A stretch of 64,000 nt of DNA from Callipepla californica brunnescens (taxonomy: Eukaryota; Chordata; Aves; Galliformes; Odontophoridae), in assembly GCA_023055505.1 (NCBI GenBank), contig JALIRH010000078.1:124001-188000 (forward strand), in the 5' to 3' direction. Every line of letters starts with the position of its first letter. Within the stretch, counting starts at the first letter, position 1. The notes beneath the pieces are model-generated. The model did no database searches, was not told the DNA's origin, and was given only the letters and a program-made list of their open reading frames with translations. The translations under genes were made by a program, and so were the position numbers. Positions 51,309-61,498 of the stretch are shown here, one piece after another.

Positions 51309-51449
51309 CCATCTTCATCAGGCAGGCCAGGAGGATCCAGAGGGAGATCTCGAAAGGGATGCGGACGTGCTTGTAGTCGATGCCCAGCACCGGGAAGGCT
51401 TTGCGGATTTTGGCGTGCCCCTCGGCCGACTGGTTGTGGTGCAGCTTGT
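51309..51449 (-). pseudogene. SLC9A1: SLC9A1 exon 1 partial duplicate
   Basis: Encodes a match to residues 65-110 of the gene at 37867-38197 ([47 protein letters not shown]) with an intact donor G|GTAGGG at 51308-51303. One substitution changes His70 to Gln. The start codon, hydrophobic N-terminus and first 64 codons are deleted, and no exon 2 follows in the right orientation, so it cannot make NHE1. Confidence 0.9.
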
Positions 51450-52267
51450 GGGGCGAGGGGGGGAGAGGGTGGGGGCAGGGACACGCGGGGAGCGGCGTAA
51501 ATGGGGGTACGGCCACGCGGGGAGGCCGTGGGGGGGAGGGGGGAGGGAGGGGGGTGCGGCTGCGGCGTGGGGTACGGCGTGGGTGGGTGGGTGGGGGGTG
51601 GGGGGTGAAAGCGGGGTGCGTCTGCAAAAGGTGAAATGGGAACGGGAGGTGAGGGGTGGCGTGCAGCTGCAAAGGAGGGGGGGGTACTGCTGAAAAGCAG
51701 AGTGCAACTGCAATAGGTGCAGTGAGGAGTGGAGTGCAGCTGCAAAATGGGGTACGGCTTTAAGAGGGAGGGGGGGCCCTGGAAAGCAGGGTGCAACTGT
51801 AAAAGGTGAAATGGGAAAGGGAGGTGAAGAGAGGGGTGCAGCTTTAATGGGGGGGTTCTGAAAAGCACGGTGCAACTGTAGAAGGTGAAATGGGAATGGG
51901 AGGTGAGAAGTGGGGTGCAGCTGCAAAATGGGGTACGGCTTTAGAGGGAGGGGGGGCCCTGAAAGGCAGGGTGCAACTGCCAAAAGTGCAATGGGGGGAG
52001 GGGGGCTGCAGCTGCAAAAAGGAGGGGTGCTGAAAAGCAAGGGGCAACTGCAAAAGGTGCACTGCAAATGGGGGCCGAGGGCTGCACTGCAAAGCAGGGT
52101 TGCACAGGGCTGGGGTGCAGTGCAAAGATGGGTGTGGGAAAGTGGGGGGCTGCAGCTGATCCGGGACAAAAAGTTATGGTGAAACAGTGCAAGGACAAGC
52201 AAGTAGAAATGTCTGAGCAGAAGCCCGTGCTGATGGTAGAAGAAAGAACCCAACCTGGCACCCAACT

Positions 52268-52312
52268 CTGTAATAAAATAAATAAATAAAATAAAATAAA
52301 ATAAAATAAAAG
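52268..52312. repeat. (AAAAT)n microsatellite in copy C
   Basis: AATAAATAAATAAAATAAAA-type run replacing the AAGGCCTGAAATAAAA seen at the same place in the other copies. It probably grew from the LTR-like AATAAA. Confidence 0.9.
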
Positions 52313-55311
52313 TGAAGCAGTGCTGTTCAGCTTGCTGTGCTCGTTGGCTTTCGGGCGCTGGGTGCGGAAGCAGCCCTTGTTGAGGGGCGAGGGGGGTGCT
52401 GAAGCAAGGTGGGGTTCAGCTGGAGGGAGGGGTGTGGAGAGGTGTGCCATGCTGCAAGCATCAGAGGGAGGTGGGGTGCAAGGTGGGGTGCCAGGGGTGC
52501 AGTGCAAAGGGGAGGAACGTGGAGGCAAGGTGTGCAAAGGCCGTGCTGGGTGCAAAGAGAAGGGGATCTGGAAGAGTGCCGCTGCTGGAGGGGTGCTGCA
52601 GGGTGCTGCAGCGTGGGGCACAGAGAGCTCGCCTGGCTCCGGGGACTGCAGAGCACTGGGAGAGCACAGCAGCTGCTCAGAGGGGAACGGGGCAGTGGGG
52701 TATGCAGAGCTGCTTCCAGCAGGGCACAACCGGTGGGCGTTGGTTGCTATTCTGGGCCAGCACGCCGCTGGAACCCCATCTCCGCCTGCTGTGCCCTTTG
52801 TCCCAGTCAGCAGTCACCAGGAAATCTGAGAAGGCTCTGCTAAAGCCCCAGGTGTGGCATGGGGGGGTGGCATGGGGGGTTTGCTCAGCTCTGCCACCCT
52901 CGTTTCTCGGCCCTGCTGCGCTCTTCCTGAGCATCACTGGTGTGGCTGGAACTCTCCGTGCCGGCGGGAGTTTTGAGCTGCTTTAACAGCAAAACACGTG
53001 AACGAGTTCCCCGAGCCCTGGGGATGCTTGGTGTGGGCAAACACGTGGACTGCTGGCGGGGCAGCTGAAGCCCAAAGAGGGTTTTCTTCTGAAGGTTACT
53101 CTTGCTGCTTTCCATCAGCGGTGTTCCTGTTGATGGCACCGGTTCCCAGAGTGCTGGCGCTCGGGGAAAGCCGCAGGAAACAGCGACGTTTGTCCTCTGG
53201 CAGAGCTGGGCAGGAAGAGGGAGCACGGAAATGCTGCTGGTGGGGATAAGCAGCGTGACCCATCCACGAACGTGAATCGCCAGCCCGAGCAGGAACCAGC
53301 TAGGTGTGTCAATTCCTCTCCCCCAGGTCTCGGTAGTTCAGTTCATCTGTTTTAGCAATTAAGTGAGAAATCCAGAACGTTCCTCGTTTTGAGAGAGCTT
53401 CTTTATGTCTGGGTGAGAAGCCTGGATGGCAGCAGTCAGTGCACGTTTCAGCCGGAGCAGGGCTGCACCAGGACCTCGCACACAGCCACGCACTTGTTCA
53501 GGAGCAAACACTGCCGCTGGTTTTTCTTCCACAAGCACTTAAGGGAAACTAAACCTGGTACAGCCTCGCCTTGAAATAACAGGGTCAGATTCTTCCACCT
53601 CCTCGCGCCCAGATCGAGCAGCACTCGTGGTGGGTTGGCACCGACTGTCTGGCACATGGCTGTTACGTGATGCAGCATCAAATGGACTGCTTGCTACTTT
53701 GCTGCTTGGCTGCACCGTGCAGACAGAGGCCTTTCAACTCACTGAGCCCTGGGAACCCTTGAAGTTGGTGCGAATTCGTGACGAAAGGGAAAGATGTTTC
53801 TGCTTCTTCCTGGTCAGGACACGAAGACCCAGAGACATCCAATTCAATCTGTGTCCCAGAGCAAATCAGCCAGCACTGCAGTGCTGTGATGCTGCCAAAT
53901 ATCCACGTATCCAAATATCCACCAGCCTTGGTGGTTTTTTCAGCTCGTGTGCTGAGGGAGCAGCCCACTTACCTGCAGTTTTATGGCCCAGCTGAGATGC
54001 TCTCTGCGAGTGTGGAACTTGCACAATAGGGCATAATGAGGCTTAAGCTGCTCAGCCTGCAAAGGGAGAGCGATACAGCTGCATGAGGAGGCAGACAGGG
54101 CTTTAAAAATGCCCAAGAAAGAAAATTATGTAAGTTATAATACTTGTTGTGTCTCAGAGAGCAAAATCACACCGTGTGGATATAGCTGCCTCCATACCTA
54201 ACGCCATAATTGTCTTCCCTGGAAAGACAAAGTGTATCCCTGGAAATGCTCTGCCCCTCGTTCCTTGGAGCAGCCGTGCTGAGCACCTGCTTGCTCTGAC
54301 CCCACTTCCCCAGGCCAGGGAAGCACGGGCTTTCATAACCCAGCACACCCTGCTGCAGGACCCAGCACATGCCTGGAGCTGCGTTTACACGTAAGCTGTG
54401 CAGAATTCAGAGCCCGTATCGACGGAGTCTGCAGCAAAGCTTTGCTGTTCCATCGCACCTTTGATCTGAACGTTTTCCTGCAGACATTCATCATCAAAAG
54501 GTAAACATCGCTTACGCTGCGCGGGGAGGTAAACCCAGGCAGGCACACGAGAAAAAGGAAAGTGTTTGCTGTAGATTTGCTCGAAGAAACCCGGAATGCA
54601 GACCTTGCTGGCTGAAGGCCACACGGGCGACAAAGAAGTTTTCATACACGCGTTTTTCTGTTAGACCCAGACCTTTCTTTCTCATCCTCTGTGTGTTTAT
54701 TTGGTGAGGACCAACTCGGCACCAGCAGCTCTCTGTTTGTCTCTGTGCCCTCATCCTTCCTTCCAACTCGCACGTGGCTGAGCAAAATGGATGCACGTCA
54801 GGCTGTCCCTGCCGCGTGGTTTTCTTTTCCTCTGTCCTGTCAGCACAGGGAAGTGGGAAATAAAGGATGCACGCGGCTGCATTTCATTTCAGCTGCTCTG
54901 TTTGAACCAGTTCCATCTGCAAACAAATCCTGGTCCAGCTCCAGCGCTCGCTGGCCAGATGTGTGCAGCACAAGCCGTGCAGCTTCTCTCTCGCAGAGCA
55001 GAGCTGACGGCCATGAACCTGCACACCTGTGTGCCCTGACTGCTTCACTGCAGCGTGCGGTGCAAACATTCTCATCGTTTTTCTAAAGTTCGGCATATAT
55101 ATGGGCACACACACGCCGAATCTCTCCTTTTTTGTGCGTGTGCATTTGTGTGTGTGGCATAAACTGAGGGCAGGATGGGAGATGGTGGTGGGGTCTCCTT
55201 CTCTGGAGGCATTCAGGACCCACCTGCACGCCTACCTGTGCAGCCTGGGCTGCAGAGCTGCTTTGGCAGTGGGTTGGACTCCATGATCTCTAGAGGTCCT
55301 TTCCAAGCCCA

Positions 55312-55535
55312 AAGCCCGAATTCCTCTCCCGTGCGTCCCGCGGGGCCGAGCTGCAGCCAACACTGCCACCCCACGGCGCTTCACGCGGATCCACGCTGCG
55401 CCCTCGACACAGAACGGCGCTCAGCGGGCGGGGCTCGCGGCGCTCCTCCGCGACTACAACTCCCAGCAGGCTTTGCGCGGCACCCCGCTCCCGCCCCCTC
55501 CCCGCGCCGATTGGCCGAGCCCCGCCGTGGCGCTC
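55312..55535 (+). promoter_or_regulatory. Duplicated promoter slice (copy C)
   Basis: The same 224-bp slice as 46547-46770, with ZNF143-type site at 55453-55471 and inverted CCAAT box, abutting SLC9A1 intron sequence at 55536. Confidence 0.85.
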
Positions 55536-58500
55536 ACAGGGGTGTGGCTAGGGGCGCTTGGGGGTCGCAATGGGGCAGCTGTGGGTCACAATGGGGGTTC
55601 CAGAAGGGTTGCGTTTGGGTGCTCAGGGCTTGCAACCGGGATGCTCGGTGCGGCGGGAGGAGACGTGGGGGGGGGAGGAGACGAGGGGGGGGGCGGCGAA
55701 AATGGGGGTACGGGTACGCGGGGAGGCCGTGGGGGGGGAGGGGGGGAGCGGGGGTGCGAAGGGGGGTACGGCGTGGGTGGGGGAGGGGGGGAGTTGGGGG
55801 TGGGGGGGGAGGTACTGAAAGCGGGGTGCGACTGCAAAAGGTGAAATGGGAACGGGAGGTGAGGGGTGGGCTGCGCCTGCAAAGTGCAGTACAGCTTGGG
55901 TGGGTGGGAGGGAGGGGGAGGGTACTGAAAGCAGGGTGCAACTGCAAGAAGTGCAATGGGGGGAGGGGGGGGGTGGGGTGCAGCTGCAAAGGGGGGGGCC
56001 CTGGAAAGCAGGGTGCAACTGCCAAAATTGCAATGGGGGGAGGGGGTGGGGTGCAGCTGCAAAAAGGAGGGGTGCTGAAAAGCAAGGGGCAACTGCAAAA
56101 GGTGCACTGCATATTGAGGCCGAGGGCTGCACTGCAAAGCAGGGTTGCACAGGGCTGGGGTGCAGATCGGATTGAGCTGCATGTGTAAAGTGGGGGGGGG
56201 GAGGGGGGCAGAAGGGGGTGCACCAGGACGAGAGGTGCAGTGCAAAGATGGGTGTGGGAAAGTGGGGGGCTGCAGCTGATCCGGAGCAAAAAGTTATGGA
56301 GAAACAGTGCAAGGAGAAGGAAGTAGAAATGTCTGAGCAGAAGCCCGTGCTGATGTTAGAAGAAGGAACCCAACCTGGCAGCCAACTCTGTAAAGGCCTG
56401 AAATAAAAGTGAAGCAGTGCTCTTCAGCTTGCTGTGCTTGTTGGCTTTCGGGCGCTGGGTGTGGAAGCAGCCCTTGTTGAGGGGCGAGGGGGGTGCTGAA
56501 GCAAGGTGGGGTTCAGCTGGAGGGAGGGGTGTGGAGAGGTGTGCCATGCTGCAAGCATCAGAGGGAGGTGGGGTGCAAGGTGGGGTGCCAGGGGTGCAGT
56601 GCAAAGGGGAGGAACGTGGAGGCAAGGCGTGCAAAGGCCGTGCTGGGTGCAAAGAGAAGGGGATCTGGAAGAGTGCCGCTGCTGGAGGGGTGCTGCAGGG
56701 TGCTGCAGCGTGGGGCACAGAGAGCTCGCCTGGCTCCGGGGACTGCAGAGCACTGGGAGAGCACAGCAGCTGCTCAGAGGGGAACGGGGCAGTGGGGTAT
56801 GCAGAGCTGCTTCCAGCAGGGACACAACCGGTGGGCGTTGGTTGCTATTCTGGGCCAGCACGCCGCTGGAACCCCATCTCCGCCTGCTGTGCCCTTTGTC
56901 CCAGTCAGCAGTCACCAGGAAATCTGAGAAGGCTCTGCTAAAGCCCCAGGTGTGGCATGGGGGGGGTGGCATGGGGGGTTTGCTCAGCTCTGCCACCCTC
57001 GTTTCTCGGCCCTGCTGCGCTCTTCCTGAGCATCACTGGTGTGGCTGGAACTCTCCGTGCCGGCGCGAGTTTTGAGCTGCTTTAACAGCAAAACACGTGA
57101 ACGAGTTCCCCGAGCCCTGGGGATGCTTGGTGTGGGCAAACACGTGGACTGCTGGCGTGGCAGCTGAAGCCCAAAGAGGGTTTTCTTCTGAAGGTTACGC
57201 TTGCTGCTTTCCATCAGCGGTGTTCCTGTTGATGGCACCGGTTCCCAGAGTGCTGGCGCTCGGGGAAAGCCGCAGGAAACAGCGACGTTTGTCCTCTGGC
57301 AGAGCTGGGCAGGAAGAGGGAGCACGGAAATGCTGCTGGTGGGGATAAGCAGCGTGACCCATCCACGAACGTGAATCGCCAGCCCGAGCAGGAACCAGCT
57401 AGGTGTGTCAATTCCTCTCCCCCAGGTCTCGGTAGTTCAGTTCATCTGTTTTACCAATTAAGTGAGAAATCCAGAACGTTCCTCGTTTTGAGAGAGCTGC
57501 TTTATGTCTGGGTGAGAAGCCTGGATGGCAGCAGTCAGTGCACGTTTCAGCCGGAGCAGGGCTGCACCAGGACCTCGCACACAGCCACGCACTTGTTCAG
57601 GAGCAAACACTGGCGCTGGTTTTTCTTCCACAAGCACTTAAGAGAAACTAAACCTGGTACAGCCTCGCCTTGAAATAACAGGGTCAGATTCTTCCACCTC
57701 CTCGCGCCCGGATCGAGCAGCACTCGTGGTGGGTTGGCACCGACTGTCTGGCACATGGCTGTTACGTGATGCAGCATCAAATGGACTGCTTGCTACTTTG
57801 CTGCTTGGCTGCGCCGTGCAGACAGAGGCCTTTCAACTCACTGAGCCCTGGGAACCCTTGAACACAAAGACCCAGAGACATCCAATTCAATCTGTGTCCC
57901 AGAGCAAATCGGCCAGCACTGCAGTGCTGTGATGCTGCCAAATATCCACGTATCCAAATATCCACCAGCCTTGGTGGTTTTTTCAGCTCGTGTGCTGAGG
58001 GAGCAGCCCACTTACCTGCAGTTTTATGGCCCAGCTGAGATGCTCTCTGCGAGTGTGGAACTTGCACAATAGGGCATAATGAGGCTTAAGCTGCTCAGCC
58101 TGCAAAGGGAGAGCGATACAGCTGCACGAGGAGGCAGACAGGGCTTTAAAAATGCCCAAGAAAGAAAATTATGTAAGTTATAATACTTGTGTCTCAGAGA
58201 GCAAAATCACACCCTGTGGATATAGCTGCCTCCATACCTAACGCCATAATTGTCTTCCCTGGAAAGACAAAGTGTATCCCTGGAAATGCTCTGCCCCTCT
58301 TTCCTTGGAGCAGCCGTGCTGAGCACCTGCTTGCTCTGACCCCACTTCCCCAGGCCAGGGAAGCACGGGCTTTCATAACCCAGCACACCCTGCTGCAGGA
58401 CCCAGCACATGCCTGGAGCTGCGTTTACACGTAAGCTGTGCAGAATTCAGAGCCCGTATCGACGGAGTCTGCAGCAAAGCTTTGCTGTTCCATCGCACCT

Positions 58501-59575
58501 TTGATCTGAACGTTTTCCTGCAGACATTCATCATCAAAAGGTAAACATCGCTTACGCTGCGCGGGGAGGTAAACCCAGGCAGGCACACGAGAAAAAGGAA
58601 AGTGTTTGCTGTAGATTTGCTCAAAGAAACCAGGAATGCAGACCTTGCTGGCTGAAGGCCACACGGGCGACAAAGAAGTTTTCATAGACGCATTTTTCTG
58701 TTAGACCCAGCCCTTTCTTTCTCATCCTCTGTGTGTTTATTTGGTGAGGACCAGCTCGGCACCAGCAGCTCTCTGTTTGTCTCTGTGCCCTCATCCTTCC
58801 TTCCAACTCGCACGTGGCTGAGCAAAATGGATGCACGTCAGGCTGTCCCTGCCGCGTGGTTTTCTTTTCCTCTGTCCTGTCAGCACAGGGAAGTGGGAAA
58901 TAAAGGATGCACGCGGCTGCATTTCATTTCAGCTGCTCTGTTTGAACCAGTTCCATCTGCAAACAAATCCTGGTCCAGCTCCAGCGCTCGCTGGCCAGAT
59001 GTGTGCAGCACAAGCCGTGCAGCTTCTCTCTCGCAGAGCAGAGCTGACGGCCATGAACCTGCACACCTGTGTGCCCTGACTGCTTCACTGCAGCGTGCGG
59101 TGCAAACATTCTCATCGTTTTTCTAAAGTTCGGCATATATATGGGCACACACACGCCGAATCTCTCCTTTTTTGTGCGTGTGCATTTGTGTGTGTGGCAT
59201 AAACTGAGGGCAGGATGGGAGATGGTGGTGGGGTCTCCTTCTCTGGAGGCATTCAGGACCCACCTGCACGCCTACCTGTGCAGCCTGGGCTGCAGAGCTG
59301 CTTTGGCAGTGGGTTGGACTCCATGATCTCTAGAGGTCCTTTCCAAGCCCAAAGCCCGAATTCCTCTCCCGTGCGTCCCGCGGGGCCGAGCTGCAGCCAA
59401 CACTGCCACCCCACGGCGCTTCACGCGGATCCACGCTGCGCCCTCGACACAGAACGGCGCTCAGCGGGCGGGGCTCGCGGCGCTCCTCCGCGACTACAAC
59501 TCCCAGCAGGCTTTGCGCGGCACCCCGCTCCCGCCCCCTCCCCGCGCCGATTGGCCGAGCCCCGCCGTGGCGCTC
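55536..59575. repeat. Tandem spacer duplication, copy D (complete 4,040-bp unit)
   Basis: The clearest full unit: junction to junction is exactly 4,040 bp. Like B and E it lacks SLC9A1 exon 1. It has the 55-bp deletion of copy A near 57859 and differs from the others mainly by single substitutions and G-run lengths. Confidence 0.93.
59352..59575 (+). promoter_or_regulatory. Duplicated promoter slice (copy D)
   Basis: Fourth occurrence of the 224-bp slice, with ZNF143-type site at 59493-59511, again fused to SLC9A1 intron sequence at 59576. Confidence 0.85.
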
Positions 59576-60719
59576 ACAGGGGTGTGGCTAGGGGCGCTTG
59601 GGGGTCGCAATGGGGCAGCTGTGGGTCACAATGGGGGTTCCAGAAGGGTTGCGTTTGGGTGCTCAGGGCTTGCAACCGGGATGCTCGGTGCGGCGGGAGG
59701 AGACGTGGGGGGGGGGAGGAGACGAGGGGGGGGCGGCGAAAATGGGGGTACGGCCACGCGGGGAGGCCGTGGGGGGGGAGGGGGGAGCGGGGGTGCGAAG
59801 GGGGGTACGGCGTGGGTGGGGGAGGGGGGGAGTTGGGGGTGGGGGGGGAGGTACTGAAAGCGGGGTGCGACTGCAAAAGGTGAAATGGGAACGGGAGGTG
59901 AGGGGTGGGCTGCGCCTGCAAAGTGCAGTACAGCTTGGGTGGGTGGGAGGGAGGGGGAGGGTACTGAAAGCAGGGTGCAACTGCAAGAAGTGCAATGGGG
60001 GGAGGGGGGGGGTGGGGTGCAGCTGCAAAGGGGGGGGCCCTGGAAAGCAGGGTGCAACTGCCAAAATTGCAATGGGGGGAGGGGGTGGGGTGCAGCTGCA
60101 AAAAGGAGGGGTGCTGAAAAGCAAGGGGCAACTGCAAAAGGTGCACTGCATATTGAGGCCGAGGGCTGCACTGCAAAGCAGGGTTGCACAGGGCTGGGGT
60201 GCAGATCGGATTGAGCTGCATGTGTAAAGTGGGGGGGGGGGGGAGGGGGGCAGAAGGGGGTGCACCAGGACGAGAGGTGCAGTGCAAAGATGGGTGTGGG
60301 AAAGTGGGGGGCTGCAGCTGATCCGGAGCAAAAAGTTATGGAGAAACAGTGCAAGGAGAAGCAAGTAGAAATGTCTGAGCAGAAGCCCGTGCTGATGGTA
60401 GAAGAAGGAACCCAACCTGGCAGCCAACTCTGTAAAGGCCTGAAATAAAAGTGAAGCAGTGCTGTTCAGCTTGCTGTGCTCGTTGGCTTTCGGGCGCTGG
60501 GTGCGGAAGCAGCCCTTGTTGAGGGGCGAGGGGGGTGCTGAAGCAAGGTGGGGTTCAGCTGGAGGGAGGGGTGTGGAGAGGTGTGCCATGCTGCAAGCAT
60601 CAGAGGGAGGTGGGGTGCAAGGTGGGGTGCCAGGGGTGCAGTGCAAAGGGGAGGAACGTGGAGGCAAGGCGTGCAAAGGCCGTGCTGGGTGCAAAGAGAA
60701 GGGGATCTGGAAGAGTGCC
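59576..60719. repeat. Tandem spacer duplication, copy E (cut by ERV)
   Basis: Follows copy D for 1.14 kb and stops in CTGGAAGAGTGCC where the ERV LTR begins at 60720. Whether the unit resumes after the provirus lies outside the window. Confidence 0.92.
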
Positions 60720-61287
60720 TGTCATGGTTTTATGATTTTTTGGTACTGGTATTCCACATCATAACATCATGTATTGCATTAAGAGTTAAAGAGCTAATAC
60801 TCCAGCTCCATAGATCTTTGATAGTTCCAGGTATACCTGTCTCAGAAGAGAAGAAGCACTACATTCCCCAGAGGACTTTGCGATGCTTTGTATTTTTACG
60901 TGTTTTCTGCTCAGAGGGAACAGATAAAAACCCTCAGCAGTCACGGGACGCTCTCTTTCCTTCGGGATCGACTCAGCAGTGGGTGCTCGCTGCCGTATCG
61001 CCTTCAGCGTTAGCGTAAGGCCTTCGGTTTATCGGACACTCTCTCTTGCTCATTTTATTTGATTCATTAGCCTCAATTCCAATGACATTGTATTATATTG
61101 TGTTATTTTGCTTTCTAATATCTTATTTAGTAAATTAGCTTTCCTCCTCAGATCGTTGCCGCTGTTTTGTTTCTAGGCCCATCTCCCTTTTCCCTTTTTC
61201 CTTGCCCTTTCCTGGGGCGTGGGTCCGTGGGTCCCCCGCACCAATCGTCACGGAACCGGGCCGATCCAGCCCGATAAACCGTTGACA
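60720..61287 (+). mobile_element. ERV 5' LTR (568 bp)
   Basis: Begins TGTCATGG and ends GTTGACA, the usual TG...CA. A GATAAAAACCC TATA-like box lies at about 60923-60933. Relative to the minus-strand LTR at 50065 it has an extra segment near 60795-60845 and a shorter GA run. Target-site duplication cannot be checked because the 3' end is outside the window. Confidence 0.88.
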
Positions 61288-61291
61288 TTTT

Positions 61292-61309
61292 TGGCGCCCA
61301 ACGTGGGGC
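61292..61309 (+). other. ERV primer-binding site (tRNA-Lys1,2 type)
   Basis: TGGCGCCCAACGTGGGGC, four bases after the LTR end. This 18-mer is the sequence known as complementary to the 3' end of tRNA-Lys1,2 in viruses such as Mason-Pfizer monkey virus. Confidence 0.88.
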
Positions 61310-61498
61310 ACGAACCGCCTTAGCCAGGCAGAGACATACTTTTAGAGTGAATCTCTGTCTCTTGCTAGTGAGCTTATCTGTACTGCAGGTACTGTACGGC
61401 ATAACACGACCTTGAAGTCTGGGCGTACTGCCAGTTGTTCTGGGATATTTGTAAACTTTTATGGGTGCTGCTAACTTGTTATAGTAAAGAAAAAAAAA

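Larger units (their letters stand above)
50849..55535. repeat. Tandem spacer duplication, copy C (with SLC9A1 intron/exon 1 piece)
   Basis: Begins with 0.6 kb matching SLC9A1 37394-38012 (intron 1 and part of exon 1), then jumps to sequence matching about 38340 and follows the unit to the promoter slice (55312-55535). It alone has an (AAAAT)n expansion at about 52268-52312 and a 55-bp segment at about 53763-53817 that copies A and D lack. Confidence 0.9.

Noticed and set aside
61148..61402. Possible accessory gene in the ERV leader (minus strand)
   Set aside because: Antisense to the LTR/primer-site region, short, and without similarity to any protein I know.
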